64,000 bases of DNA, taken from assembly GCA_020426845.1 (NCBI GenBank), contig JAGQPF010000411.1, positions 1-64,000 on the forward strand, written 5' to 3'. This DNA comes from Planctomycetales bacterium. Its GTDB lineage: Bacteria > Planctomycetota > Planctomycetia > Pirellulales > Pirellulaceae. Position 1 is the stretch's first letter, and the number at the start of each line of letters is the position of its first letter. Positions 26,228 to 35,161 of the stretch are shown here, one piece after another. Under the pieces are notes generated by a model, which saw only the letters and a list, made by a program, of their open reading frames with translations, did not search any database and was not told the origin of the DNA. The translations under genes and the position numbers were made by a program.

Positions 26228-27022
26228 ATGACCACATCCATGGACCTCCGCGAACGCGTCGCGGTGGTGACGGGCGCAGCGAGCGGGATTGGGCGGGCCA
26301 TCGCCCGTCGGCTGGCTTCCGCCGGCGCCAAGGTGGTGGGCTGCGACTTCGACCGAGTCGCCACGACCGAGGCCGAAGACGCCGAGCTGGGCATCGAGAT
26401 GCACAGTTGCGATGTTCGCCAAGAGTCCGACATTTGCCGGGTGGTGGATGCCGCCGCACAGCATGGCTCGGTCACGATTCTCGTGAACAACGCCGGCATC
26501 GGCATGGTGAAGCAGATCGACGAGGTCACCCAAGACGACTGGGACCGCTGCTTGGATACGAACCTTCGCGGCGCATTCTTCGGCTGCAAACACGTGATCC
26601 CCCGCATGCGAGCGGCGGGAGGCGGTTCGATCGTCAACATCGCCAGCAATGCCGGCTTGCTGCCGCGAGCTCACGACCCGGTCTACTCGATCAGCAAGGG
26701 CGCCTTGGTCGCACTGACTCGCAGCTTGGCGCTGTGCCATAGCGTCGATCGCATCCGCGTCAATTCGATCTGCCCCGGACCGGTCGGCGACACTCGGATG
26801 ATGAACGCCGACCTCGACAAGGCCGAAGATCGCGAGGCCTCCATCAAGCAATTTATCGCCGCCAGCCCCTTGGCTCGCGCGCTGGAGCGAATGATCTCGC
26901 CAGCGGAGGTCGCCGAAGCAGCGCTGTACCTCGTCTCGGACGCGGCGGCCATGGTCACCGGCACTCACATTGCCATCGACGGAGGCAAATCACTGGGGGT
27001 GCCCCCGTCACCGGGCTCATAA
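26228..27022 (+). CDS. SDR-family oxidoreductase
   Basis: This 264-residue short-chain dehydrogenase has the NAD(P) motif VVTGAASGIGRAIA (TGxxxGIG, about residue 14), NNAG (about 90) and the catalytic Ser...Tyr-x3-Lys (IVNIASNAG then YSISKGALVAL, about 157). It ends with AAAMVTGTHIAIDGG. Asp in GCDFDR after beta-2 suggests NAD+ rather than NADP+ preference. The substrate is not evident. It is divergent from the DUF1592 gene, with about 200 bases between that hold no other gene. Confidence 0.9.
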   Translation: MTTSMDLRERVAVVTGAASGIGRAIARRLASAGAKVVGCDFDRVATTEAEDAELGIEMHSCDVRQESDICRVVDAAAQHGSVTILVNNAGIGMVKQIDEVTQDDWDRCLDTNLRGAFFGCKHVIPRMRAAGGGSIVNIASNAGLLPRAHDPVYSISKGALVALTRSLALCHSVDRIRVNSICPGPVGDTRMMNADLDKAEDREASIKQFIAASPLARALERMISPAEVAEAALYLVSDAAAMVTGTHIAIDGGKSLGVPPSPGS

Positions 27023-27124
27023 CAGCCGCTGAATCCTCGCCTCGCAGCTTTGAGTTGCGTAGACCATCGGGGGGTGCGACAATTTCGTTTCCCGGCGATC
27101 ACTCGGGCAGGCGGACCACTCATC

Positions 27125-28234
27125 ATGAACAGCTCCGAATCGGGTACCAACGAGCTTCGCACACATCCCCTCAGTCTTGCTCCCGAAACCCAACCGGAAA
27201 TGGTGCATCCGCTCACGGCGGTGTTGTTCAGCTGCTTCGAACTCGAAGAGGGCAGCTTGCGACTGGGCGGCTGCATGCTGGAAGACCGCCCGCTGATGCG
27301 CGTCTCGTTGTGGAACGACCAGGGCGAGCTGGAACAACGGTTCTTCGATCGCGACGGCCAGCCGCTCGACCCTTCGTTGATCGATGAGCTGGGACTCGAC
27401 GATCTGCACCCGACGACAACCAAGTTGCGGATTGACCCGGAGCTGTGGCAACAATGGCTGGCGAAAGTGGCCACGCACTTGCCGGGCGCGACGAACGCGA
27501 CCGAGGCAACCGGCGACATGGTGGACAATGCGTCGGCGAAAGCGAGTTGGGTGCCGGCGGTTGTGTGGTGCAAATATGCCTCCGGCGAGCTCTCGGCCAC
27601 CGGCGATGACGATCGGCTGCGGCTGCCCTTCGCGGGATGGGCGGGGCAACTCTTGCGGGGCAGCGTCAAGCCGCCGCCCTATCGCGAGCTGGCAACCGGC
27701 GACGAATCCTATCATCTGGTCCGGCTCGATGACGGCAGCCTCACCGCCGCGAACGCGGTCGGCGTCTGCTCCGTATCGCACAAGCGCGTGCTGCGCACCG
27801 AGCTGCGTGAGTGTCCCGTCAGTCACGAGGTGGCGTTGCCCGAATTCTTCGTGAGCTGTCCGATCAGCGGGCAATTGGTGCTCCCCGGCGCGCTGCGCGA
27901 ATGTGTGCATTGCCGGCAACGGGTGGGGATGGACTGCGTGAGCGAACGAGGCTTTTGCGGGGCTTGTCAGAACATGCAGCCCGCTGGGCCGTCGGATCCC
28001 CGTTTGGCGAGAGTACTGGGCGAGCATCCCGGACTCGGCGTCTGGGGCCGCTGGCGCTTAGCGGAGACCCGTGCGGTCTACATTCTCGCCGGCTCCGCGT
28101 TGCTCCGGCGACTCGTCGTGGTGCTGGACAAGGACAACCTTACGCCGCGCCACTTGGCCGTGCGGTCTCGCTTTTCGCGAGTCTGGACGACGCCGAGCGA
28201 ATTGGAGCAGCAAGAACTGCTGGCGGGGCGCTAG
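27125..28234 (+). CDS. Hypothetical protein with Cys-rich (zinc-binding-like) centre
   Basis: I do not recognise this 369-residue protein. The N-terminal half is soluble and acidic. The middle (about 225-300) has repeated two-residue-spaced patterns: VCSVSHKRVL, ECPVSHEVAL, SCPISGQLVL and ECVHCRQRVG, then CGACQ. These look like serial treble-clef or zinc-ribbon-like units, with CP-x-S-G/H resembling the LIM/U-box-like 'CPISG' turn. No membrane segment is evident. The ATG at 27125 is preferred over an in-frame start at 27050, whose extra residues are of low complexity and unlike the rest. Same strand as the SDR gene, 102 bases later. Confidence 0.65.
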   Translation: MNSSESGTNELRTHPLSLAPETQPEMVHPLTAVLFSCFELEEGSLRLGGCMLEDRPLMRVSLWNDQGELEQRFFDRDGQPLDPSLIDELGLDDLHPTTTKLRIDPELWQQWLAKVATHLPGATNATEATGDMVDNASAKASWVPAVVWCKYASGELSATGDDDRLRLPFAGWAGQLLRGSVKPPPYRELATGDESYHLVRLDDGSLTAANAVGVCSVSHKRVLRTELRECPVSHEVALPEFFVSCPISGQLVLPGALRECVHCRQRVGMDCVSERGFCGACQNMQPAGPSDPRLARVLGEHPGLGVWGRWRLAETRAVYILAGSALLRRLVVVLDKDNLTPRHLAVRSRFSRVWTTPSELEQQELLAGR

Positions 28235-28240
28235 TGCCGC

Positions 28241-28309
28241 AGTAGTGCGGGCTGCCAGACTGCGTGCAACCAAAACGACAATCATCACAGGCTGGCAGCC
28301 TGTGCTACG
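28241..28309. repeat. Palindromic dispersed element of about 70 bases
   Basis: The arms agtgcgggctgccag and ctggcagcctgtgctac face each other across a short spacer ending in caatcatcacagg. The right half is nearly identical to that of the element at 39469-39536. The element supplies the TAG stop codon (28305-28307) of the minus-strand gene that follows. Confidence 0.8.
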
Positions 28310-28838
28310 ACGAGGTCGGCTTCGCGGCTCGACTGCCGACGACCATCATGCCGAATCCGGTGGCGGCAGCCACGGCGGCCAATCCCATCAATGCGTAGAG
28401 CACCGTGACGCGACGCTCCTCGATCTGCGGCAGCGAGACGCCGTCGCGGTCCCCAAGACCGTATTCTTCAATGTCCTGCCAGAGCTTGAGCGACTCGGCC
28501 GGCAACAGATGCTCAATCCGGTGTGTCTTGTAGTCGATCGTTTTCTCGGTCGTCGCACCCGTGACGGAATTGAAGCGGAGGTAGATCAGGGCGACAAATG
28601 CCATCAGGCTGAGCACCAACAAAACCCCGCCCAGATTGTTGGTGAAGTTCGTCTCTTTGGCGCCAACCAGCTTTTGCTCGGCGTCGGATGCCTCGGCCCG
28701 AGGAAACGATTTCAGCTCCCGGAAAGCGGGAATGTCAACCGTTTCCCGACATGCGCCACACGTCGTCGAGCCACCCGCCAGGGTACTGTCCACCTTGAGC
28801 TGGTGGCCACACTTGCAATCGACGAGATAGACAGCCAT
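28305..28838 (-). CDS. Zinc-ribbon membrane protein of unknown function
   Basis: This 177-residue protein starts with MAVYLVDCKCGHQLKVDSTLAG...CGACRETVDIP: a CxC...CxxC zinc-ribbon-like N-terminus common in planctomycete membrane proteins. Two hydrophobic segments lie near 72-90 and 145-167, with a soluble loop between. The ATG at 28838 is chosen because the Cys motif begins eight residues in; upstream in-frame codons to 28970 look non-coding. The stop codon lies in a dispersed palindromic repeat, so the C-terminus may have been shortened or changed. A role in membrane sensing or assembly is a guess only. Confidence 0.7.
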   Translation of the reverse strand: MAVYLVDCKCGHQLKVDSTLAGGSTTCGACRETVDIPAFRELKSFPRAEASDAEQKLVGAKETNFTNNLGGVLLVLSLMAFVALIYLRFNSVTGATTEKTIDYKTHRIEHLLPAESLKLWQDIEEYGLGDRDGVSLPQIEERRVTVLYALMGLAAVAAATGFGMMVVGSRAAKPTSS

Positions 28839-29003
28839 GGTTGCGAATTCGCGGAAAGAGTGAGTCTGGAAGGGAGGAGATGAGGGCGCGGGAGCGGCTG
28901 TATGAGCAATGCCTCCCAAGAGCGCGTTTTGTTTTACGCAGTGGGCGTCGCAAATGTTTGCGGCACCCACCTCCAGGCCGGAGGGCTCGTCCGGGTTTGA
29001 ACG

Positions 29004-29801
29004 TTAGTCACCGGGAGCGGCGGAGCCTCGATTGGCCCACCACGGCAGGCTGATTCCGCCATCAATCAGCAGCGAGGCGCCGGTCATGTACTCATTGCGG
29101 GGATCGCAAAGGAACAACACGCCGTCCGCCATCTCCTCGGGCGTGCCGAGCCGTCCGAGCGGGATCTTGGCGCCGGCGCGCTGCAGTGTGTCCTCGCTGG
29201 CGAACTTTCGTTCTCCGGGCGTGTCGGTCCAGCCGGGCTGAATCATGTTCACGCGAATGCGGTGTTCCGCCAGCTCGATGGCAGCGGTCTTTCCCATGTG
29301 ATCCAAGGCCGCCTTCGACATGTTGTAGGCCATGGATCGCGGCGCGGGGATGAACGCGTGGGGCGAGCTGACCAGCACGACGACACCGGGGGTGCCCTGC
29401 TCGATCATCTGCCGCGAGGCGCTGCGAAGCAGGTGGAATGCTCCCCACATCGTGACGTCGACCGTGCGGCGAAAGCCCTCCATATCGGCTTCGTAGAACG
29501 GCTCCCGGTCGCTAAAGGCGGCGTTGCTGATCGCAATGTCGACCTTGCCGAACTCGTCGACCGCCTGCTGAATCATCTGCTCGACAGCGACCAAGTCGGC
29601 GACATCGGCCTGGACCGCGATGGCGCGGGCACCGGCGTCGCGAATTGCTTGCACGACTTCTTCGGCCGCTTCGGCGTGGCTACGGTAGTTGACCACGACA
29701 TGTGCGCCGGCGCGACCCAGCGCAACGGCTGCGGCCCTGCCAATGCCCAAGCTAGCGCCAGTGACCACTGCCACTCGGCCCTTGAGGTTCACACCCGACA
29801 T
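29004..29801 (-). CDS. SDR-family oxidoreductase (FabG-like)
   Basis: This 265-residue protein has VVTGASLGIGRAAAVALGRAGAHVVVNYRS: a TGxxxGIG loop and an Asn-Tyr-Arg after beta-2, which favours NADP(H). SNAAF stands in place of NNAG (about 90), catalytic Ser lies in LVSSPHAF, Tyr-Lys in MAYNMSKAALDHMG, and the family end is YMTGASLLIDGG. The S for N change in the NNAG motif is a minor deviation. The enzyme probably acts on a small alcohol, ketone or acyl substrate, not further definable. It is not close to the other SDR gene and the two are clearly different. Confidence 0.9.
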   Translation of the reverse strand: MSGVNLKGRVAVVTGASLGIGRAAAVALGRAGAHVVVNYRSHAEAAEEVVQAIRDAGARAIAVQADVADLVAVEQMIQQAVDEFGKVDIAISNAAFSDREPFYEADMEGFRRTVDVTMWGAFHLLRSASRQMIEQGTPGVVVLVSSPHAFIPAPRSMAYNMSKAALDHMGKTAAIELAEHRIRVNMIQPGWTDTPGERKFASEDTLQRAGAKIPLGRLGTPEEMADGVLFLCDPRNEYMTGASLLIDGGISLPWWANRGSAAPGD

Positions 29802-29879
29802 GTTCGCTGCATCTCCTGAATTTCAAAACAGTTGGATCAAATATGCTACCCGCCGCTTCGGCTCGGAACAACGGCGGGG

Positions 29880-30025
29880 CCAGACTTGTCGTGCTGCGGG
29901 CTGCCAGACTTGTCGTGCCGCGGGTCGTAGTGCGGGCTGCCAGACTTGTGTTGTAGGCTGCCAGACTTGTCGTGGTGCAGGCTGCCAGACTTGTCGTGGT
30001 GCAGGCTGCCAGCCTGCAACCTGCG
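29880..30025. repeat. Degenerate tandem array of 'ctgccagacttgtcgtg' units
   Basis: ccagacttgt-type units start at 29880, 29904, 29940, 29961 and 29985, with a final variant at 30009; spacing is 24 bases with two exceptions (36 and 21). Each unit contains gcaggctgccag, the arm of the palindromic elements at 28241, 39469 and 63453, so the array looks like local expansion of one arm. Confidence 0.8.
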
Positions 30026-31327
30026 GCCAAAACAACGATGTTCACCTTCTTGCCGGGATGGTCTGAACCCAAGCGGCCTTGGGGAGCCCCGGGGAGCCTT
30101 TGGCCGGCAGCTCTGCCGAGCACCGGCGAGGGCGGAGGTCGTTACGACCGCGATTCCTCGCAGAATCTTCACAATCACTCTGGACCCGGAAATACGCGTG
30201 GCTAGAATAAATTGACTCGCCGATTGAGGGGGCCACAAGAAAGCATGCCTTGGCGCCTCAACGCTGCGTAGGTTTCGTGAAGCGATGGGATGAGAAAGCA
30301 CCCCCGCTCGGGAATCCATTCGAAGTCGAGATGCGGCCGATCAAAGAGTCGTGATGATGTGGAGGTTGCCGCTGCTGGCAATGAGTTGTCCAGCGCGATG
30401 TCGCCCGTCATTACTCTCGGTGGTGTCTCTTGGTGGTGTCTGTCGGGAAGCAGACAGATGATTCACCAACGATCGACGCGACATCAACAAAGCGCTCGAA
30501 ACGAACCCTCGAATGTCGACTCCTCGGCTGCGGTGTCATGTCCACGCGGGCTTCCTTCGTGAAAGCTTGCGGGTCGGGCAATCTTTCCTCCCCCGTGACG
30601 TACTGCCTAATTGCAAATTCTTACCAATTGTTGAGGCAAAGAAGCGGAGGAAAATCTGAGTGGTAGACTTTCCTGTCACTCAACCAGAGTTGGCCGCGTG
30701 ATTGTTCGCCAACTTGCTGGACCGTTTCTCCCCTTTTGCTGCCGCGATCGCAAGCGGCGCGGTGAAATGTGGATCGTTGCCGTTTATTGTATTGGGCCTC
30801 ACCAGGGTCGTCTGCGAGGGCGGCCCGAAGGGTCAAACAGGCTTGGGAACAGTCAAGAGGTTGGAGATAGGCATTCGGTAATCATTGAAGGTGGCAAGTG
30901 ATTGAGGTGGTTTGAAACAGTCGGAATCTACAAGGCCAAGCACGGCATCCTTTTGACTCCGGTGACGTCCCTTTCTAACGTTGATTGGAAGCCCATTCAT
31001 TTGGGCTTCGGCAATCCGTTGAACCGTTTGGGTAACTGAGACGTTAAGCGTGTAAGTCACTGCCGGCAAAACGGACTTTTCGGCCGCCTCCCAACCAAGA
31101 TGGATAACGCTTCCTTCGATCTTCGCCATCGAAAGGCCATATTCCTTACGAAAGTGCATTCCCTCCCTACGCCGAAGCAGCCGGTTGGCGGACGTTTCGG
31201 GAAGGTTGGAACCGCACTGTGACAACGTGGGTGAGCCGGTGGTCTGCCGGCCAAAGACACTATCGCCCTGGCGGCCGGAAATGAACTCCGCCGCCAACGG
31301 CTTCGCAAGAGTTGCAGGAGTTCGATT
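30026..31327. other. About 1.3 kb without a convincing gene, upstream of rpoD
   Basis: Codon patterns are irregular on both strands. Short open frames overlap each other without good starts. A repeat copy lies at 30794-30828. The most protein-like stretch is a minus-strand frame from 31399 to 30833 (188 codons), which would overlap the rpoD start by 72 bases; I do not call it. The region is likely to contain the rpoD promoter(s) and perhaps decayed sequence or an unrecognised RNA. Confidence 0.5.
30794..30828. repeat. Dispersed 'gcctcaccagggtcg' repeat copy
   Basis: This is a single copy related to the 45-base units at 18106-18210 and to 18314-18347: gggcctcaccagggtcgtct followed by gcgagggcggcccg. 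Confidence 0.6.
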
Positions 31328-32860
31328 TTGTACGACGCACTGCTTGATGAGTTTGAAGAAGACACCACACGCACCCGTGTCGAGGAGGATGCGTTTCAAA
31401 AAATTCCGGTGTCAGACGACGATGACGACTCCGGCCCGCGTTCGGCAGACGACGAGACCAAGCAGGAGATGCTGGCCGAAGAAGGCGAGTCCTGGTCTGA
31501 CGACCCCGTCCGCATGTACCTCACCCAAATGGGCGAAATTCCGCTGCTCACGCGGAAGGAAGAGATTCGCCTGGCCAAGCGAATCGAAGTTACTCGGCGC
31601 CGTTTCCGCACCAAGTTGCTCGAATGCCACTACGTGATCGAGCACGCCTTCAAGATCCTCAAGCGGGTCCACAACGGCGAGCTCCCCTTCGACCGCACGG
31701 TGCAGGTCTCGGTGACCGACCGCTTGGAGAAGGAGCAGATCCTCGGGCGGCTGCCGCACAACCTCGAGACGCTCGATGTGCTGCTAAAGCGCAATCGCCG
31801 CGACTACCACACCGCGCTCAGCAAGTCGCAGCCCAAGACGGCCCGCCGCCAAGCGTGGACTCGCCTCGCTCGACGACGACGACGCGCCGTGCGGCTGGTC
31901 GAGGAGCTCGGCCTGAGAACCCAGCGGATCGAGTCGATGATCGGCACGCTGGAGGATTTTTGCAATCGCGTCCAGATGCTGGAGGACAAGATCGCGGCTC
32001 ACAAGCAAGAGCGTGGCTTGCCCGCCGAGCGACAGCCGTGGATCAACGAGCGACGCGCCATTTTGATCGCGCTGCACGAGACCCCCACCAGCCTTCGCCA
32101 ACGCGTCGACTTCCTGAAAGCCGTCTACTCCGAATATCAGCAAGCCAAACGGGAGCTGTCGGAAGGCAACTTGCGGTTGGTCGTCTCGATCGCCAAGAAG
32201 TACCGCAACCGCGGACTCAGCTTCCTGGACCTGATCCAAGAGGGCAACGCCGGCCTGATGCGGGCTGTCGACAAGTTCGAATACCGCCGCGGCTTCAAGT
32301 TCTGCACCTACGCGACCTGGTGGATTCGCCAAGCCATCACTCGCGCCGTCGCGGACCAAAGCCGCACAATCCGGATCCCGGTGCACATGGTCGAGACGAT
32401 GTCGCGCGTGCGAAACGTCTCGCGGCAGCTGCTACAAGAGCTGGGACGCGAGCCCACCCTCGAGGAGACCGCTCGCCGCGCCGAGACCACCGTCGATGAG
32501 GCTCGCCGCGTGCTCGCCATGAGCCGCTACCCGATTAGTCTCGACCGACCCGTCGGCAACAGCGAGGACAGCCATTTCGGCGATCTGCTGCCCGACGGCA
32601 CGGCCGAGAATCCCGCCACCGGCGCCACGCAAGAGATGCTTCGCGGCCGCATCAACAAGGTCCTGAAGACCCTCAGCTACCGCGAGCGCGAGATCATCAA
32701 ATTGCGCTACGGCCTCGGCGATGGCTACAGCTACACGCTCGAGGAAGTGGGACATATCTTCAAGGTGACCCGCGAGCGAATTCGACAGATCGAGGCCAAG
32801 GCCGTTCGCAAACTGCAACAGCCTAGCCGCAGTCAAGAGCTCGTCGGCTTCCTCGACTAA
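31328..32860 (+). CDS. rpoD: Primary RNA polymerase sigma factor (sigma-70, RpoD/SigA)
   Basis: This 510-residue protein has sigma region 1.2 ([30 protein letters not shown], about 57-86) and a basic helical non-conserved region (about 95-275). Region 2 follows ([30 protein letters not shown]...[15 protein letters not shown]), with YATWWIRQ for -10 recognition, then region 3 and region 4 ([17 protein letters not shown]...[16 protein letters not shown]) for -35 recognition. These are the features of the housekeeping sigma factor. A classical region 1.1 is reduced to an acidic stretch with a run of five Asp. Translation probably starts at TTG 31328, with AGGAG about 8 bases upstream; no good ATG exists before region 1.2. 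A strong terminator follows. Confidence 0.95.
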   Translation: MYDALLDEFEEDTTRTRVEEDAFQKIPVSDDDDDSGPRSADDETKQEMLAEEGESWSDDPVRMYLTQMGEIPLLTRKEEIRLAKRIEVTRRRFRTKLLECHYVIEHAFKILKRVHNGELPFDRTVQVSVTDRLEKEQILGRLPHNLETLDVLLKRNRRDYHTALSKSQPKTARRQAWTRLARRRRRAVRLVEELGLRTQRIESMIGTLEDFCNRVQMLEDKIAAHKQERGLPAERQPWINERRAILIALHETPTSLRQRVDFLKAVYSEYQQAKRELSEGNLRLVVSIAKKYRNRGLSFLDLIQEGNAGLMRAVDKFEYRRGFKFCTYATWWIRQAITRAVADQSRTIRIPVHMVETMSRVRNVSRQLLQELGREPTLEETARRAETTVDEARRVLAMSRYPISLDRPVGNSEDSHFGDLLPDGTAENPATGATQEMLRGRINKVLKTLSYREREIIKLRYGLGDGYSYTLEEVGHIFKVTRERIRQIEAKAVRKLQQPSRSQELVGFLD

Positions 32861-32893
32861 CCAAGACGCAAGCAAGCTAGTTGAACGACCCGG

Positions 32894-32928
32894 ACGCCAT
32901 GCACTTTCCCAGTGCATGGCGTTTTTTT
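32894..32928 (+). terminator. Intrinsic terminator after rpoD
   Basis: A perfect 11-base-pair stem (acgccatgcac / gtgcatggcgt) with a 7-base loop is followed by an uninterrupted T run (32922-32928). It lies 34 bases after the rpoD stop. Confidence 0.95.
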
Positions 32929-33003
32929 GTTGGCCGGCGCCGACCAAACCGCCACCCAGCGACGGGCATGTGAACCGACGCCGCTCCAACGTGTCTCTCG
33001 GGT

Positions 33004-33942
33004 ATGGAAATACTGGAACTCAGCGATGACTTGTTGGCGGAAATTCGCTTTCTCAATGCCGGACGCTCGCCTGGCGCCTACACCGAGGAGCCATTGCCCG
33101 TACATTGGGGCCGCGTGTCCGAGCTTCCCGATGAACTTGATGCCCTGCTCGTCACCGCAGATCTGCAAGGGCGAGCCACCTTCCGGGACGCCGCCAGCAT
33201 CCGCCAGCAGCCTGTCAAACAACTTCTCTACCAAGTCACGGCGCTTCCATTGCTCGGCGAGGCGCTGCCATGGCTGTTGGACGATGTCTTCCGGCAACTC
33301 GGCGCCTGCGGCGTGGAACTGAACGACCGAAAACGTGTCGGCGTGATTCTGGCCGGTGACTTCTATACGGTGCCCGACCTCTCGAAGCGCGGGGGCACCG
33401 GCGATGTGACGGGCGTTTGGACCGCTCTGGCCGACGAATTCCGCTGGGTTGCCGGCGTCGCGGGCAACCACGATCTATTCCGTTCTTCCTCCGCCAGCAG
33501 CTCGTCCAGTGCCGGTCGCTCGGCACGCAATGAATTCGGCCGCCGTGGGAACATGGACCGCCCAGCCGCCAACGCCCTGCCTGCCAACGCCCACTACCTC
33601 GATGGCGACCACGTGCTGCTCGATTCGCTGACGATCGCCGGGCTGAGCGGAATCATCGGCAAACCATCTCGAGTCCACCGCCGTGAACACGATCACTATC
33701 TCGAGGACCTCTCCCGTCTCCTCGACGAACCTTGTGACCTGCTGGTGATGCACGAGGGCCCCAACCATCAATCTGCCACGGGCTCATTGCAGGGCATCGA
33801 GGAAATCCGCGAGCTGCTCGAACTGGCCGCACCCTGCTTGATCGTGCGCGGGCATTGCCACTGGCCTACACCGCTCATCACGCTCGACAACGCCAGCCAA
33901 GTGCTGAATGTCGATGGCCGCGTCGTGTTGCTGACGCGATGA
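33004..33942 (+). CDS. Calcineurin-like metallophosphoesterase
   Basis: This 312-residue protein carries the five metallophosphoesterase motifs in order: LVTADLQGR (about residue 50), LAGDFY (about 118), VAGNHDLF (GNHD, about 155), LLVMHEGPN (about 245) and VRGHCHWP (GHxH, about 284). The first motif has DLQ where D-x-H is usual, so one metal ligand may be altered. A Ser-rich insertion (RSSSASSSSSAG) follows GNHD. It would hydrolyse a phosphoester; substrate unknown. Independent transcription is likely because the rpoD terminator precedes it. Confidence 0.85.
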   Translation: MEILELSDDLLAEIRFLNAGRSPGAYTEEPLPVHWGRVSELPDELDALLVTADLQGRATFRDAASIRQQPVKQLLYQVTALPLLGEALPWLLDDVFRQLGACGVELNDRKRVGVILAGDFYTVPDLSKRGGTGDVTGVWTALADEFRWVAGVAGNHDLFRSSSASSSSSAGRSARNEFGRRGNMDRPAANALPANAHYLDGDHVLLDSLTIAGLSGIIGKPSRVHRREHDHYLEDLSRLLDEPCDLLVMHEGPNHQSATGSLQGIEEIRELLELAAPCLIVRGHCHWPTPLITLDNASQVLNVDGRVVLLTR

Positions 33943-33969
33943 ACCGACGAGTCGATGGCGATCCCGAGC

Positions 33970-34860
33970 TCAATCCGCGTCGTCGAAGTAGCGTTGCGCG
34001 GCCTGGGACAGCAGGATGAACAACATGATGCCTTGCACCACAAACGAGTAGATGACTTCGTTCGGCACAATGGCCGTATCCAACGCTAACGAGACGACAA
34101 TGATGGACAACAGCGACGACACGAAGCCTCCCAAGACAGTGGCAACCGCCATCGACCGACCCAGGGGATTGCGCACCAACAGCAGCGGCACGGATAGCAA
34201 ACCCAACAGACTTGCGATCGCCGTCGCGAGCAATATGACCAGTTGCAGCGAACAAACGAGCAGCCGGCTCGATGTCCGAAGGCCGTCCATAATCATTGGC
34301 AGCAAGATCGGGATTCCCAACACAACGATCACGCGAATCCCATAGATAGACGCGACCAAGATGGCCAACGTGGTGAGCCACATCAGCAGCGACGCGCCCA
34401 GCGATTTGGCCTTTTTGGCGCGGCGAGCCAAGCGCCGGCGCTGATCCTTCCTCGCCCGATTCCGCTCGTCGCGCAGTTCTTCGGCTGACTTGAGCGCGGG
34501 CTCGAGCGCCACGGGGGTCAACTCTTCGAACAGGTCGTCGGCTGGCGCGGATCCGACTCCCACGGGGCGATTCGCTCCAATTATAATGGGCGATCCACAC
34601 TGTGGACAGGAAGCCGCCTGCCCCGCCATGTGACCTGGCGCAGCGAATTGGGAGTAGCAGCGCGGGCACTGCACCGCCACCGAGGTCGGTGCCGTAGTCG
34701 GCGCCGCCGGACTGGGTTGCGACACGGGCGCGGGAGGGGGCGCGGGAGGGGCCCCAATCCGCAGCGACCGACCGCAGACCGGACACGGTGTGGCTTGCCC
34801 GGCCAGGTGATCGGGGGCGGCAAACTGCTGGCCACATTGACAAGCGACGCGAATTGGCAT
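33970..34860 (-). CDS. Double zinc-ribbon multi-pass membrane protein
   Basis: This 296-residue protein starts with two similar zinc ribbons: MPIRVACQCGQQFAAPDHLAGQ...CPVCG and VQCPRCYSQFAAPGHMAGQ...CPQCG. They are separated by a Pro/Ala linker. A charged helix (RDERNRARKDQRRRLARRAKKAK) and four hydrophobic segments (about 150-290) follow. The 'F-A-A-P-x-H-L/M-A-G-Q' pattern is frequent in planctomycete membrane proteins of unknown function. It is convergent with the phosphoesterase gene (27-base gap). Confidence 0.75.
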   Translation of the reverse strand: MPIRVACQCGQQFAAPDHLAGQATPCPVCGRSLRIGAPPAPPPAPVSQPSPAAPTTAPTSVAVQCPRCYSQFAAPGHMAGQAASCPQCGSPIIIGANRPVGVGSAPADDLFEELTPVALEPALKSAEELRDERNRARKDQRRRLARRAKKAKSLGASLLMWLTTLAILVASIYGIRVIVVLGIPILLPMIMDGLRTSSRLLVCSLQLVILLATAIASLLGLLSVPLLLVRNPLGRSMAVATVLGGFVSSLLSIIVVSLALDTAIVPNEVIYSFVVQGIMLFILLSQAAQRYFDDAD

Positions 34861-34915
34861 CAGTTCGATCAGCTCGGAATTTCGTTAAACTCACCGGTGC
34901 GGAGCGCTCCCTTTT

Positions 34916-35022
34916 CCTTCCCTCTTCGCTCCCTCTTCGCTCCCTCGTCGCTCCCTCTTCGCTCCCTCTTCGCTTCCTCGTCGCTCCCTCTTCGCTTCCT
35001 CGTCGCTCCCTCTTCGCTTCCT
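34916..35022. repeat. 11-base tandem repeat (about nine to ten copies)
   Basis: Units tcgct[ct]cctc[tg]t follow each other at exactly 11-base steps, with only C/T and T/G variation. One strand is pyrimidine-only apart from the G. The array lies in the 301-base gap between the zinc-ribbon gene and the divergent ketosynthase gene, close to both start regions. Confidence 0.9.
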
Positions 35023-35161
35023 ATTATTACCCACCCGTTGCCCCAAGGCACGGTGAGTACGCGCCCATTGTAGTACGGATGGCGCATACTGAACGTTTCT
35101 GAACGTTTGCGCCGTCTCGGCAACGTCGATCGATATCAGCCCGATTTTCAGAGAGTTTCCG

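Noticed and set aside
29880-30025. CRISPR array
   Set aside because: Units are irregular (21-36 bases), have no unique spacers of constant length and no cas genes are near.
30833-31399. Minus-strand 188-codon frame upstream of rpoD
   Set aside because: It overlaps the well-supported rpoD start, has no clear ribosome-binding site and no recognisable motif. It could be a decayed gene, but support is too weak.
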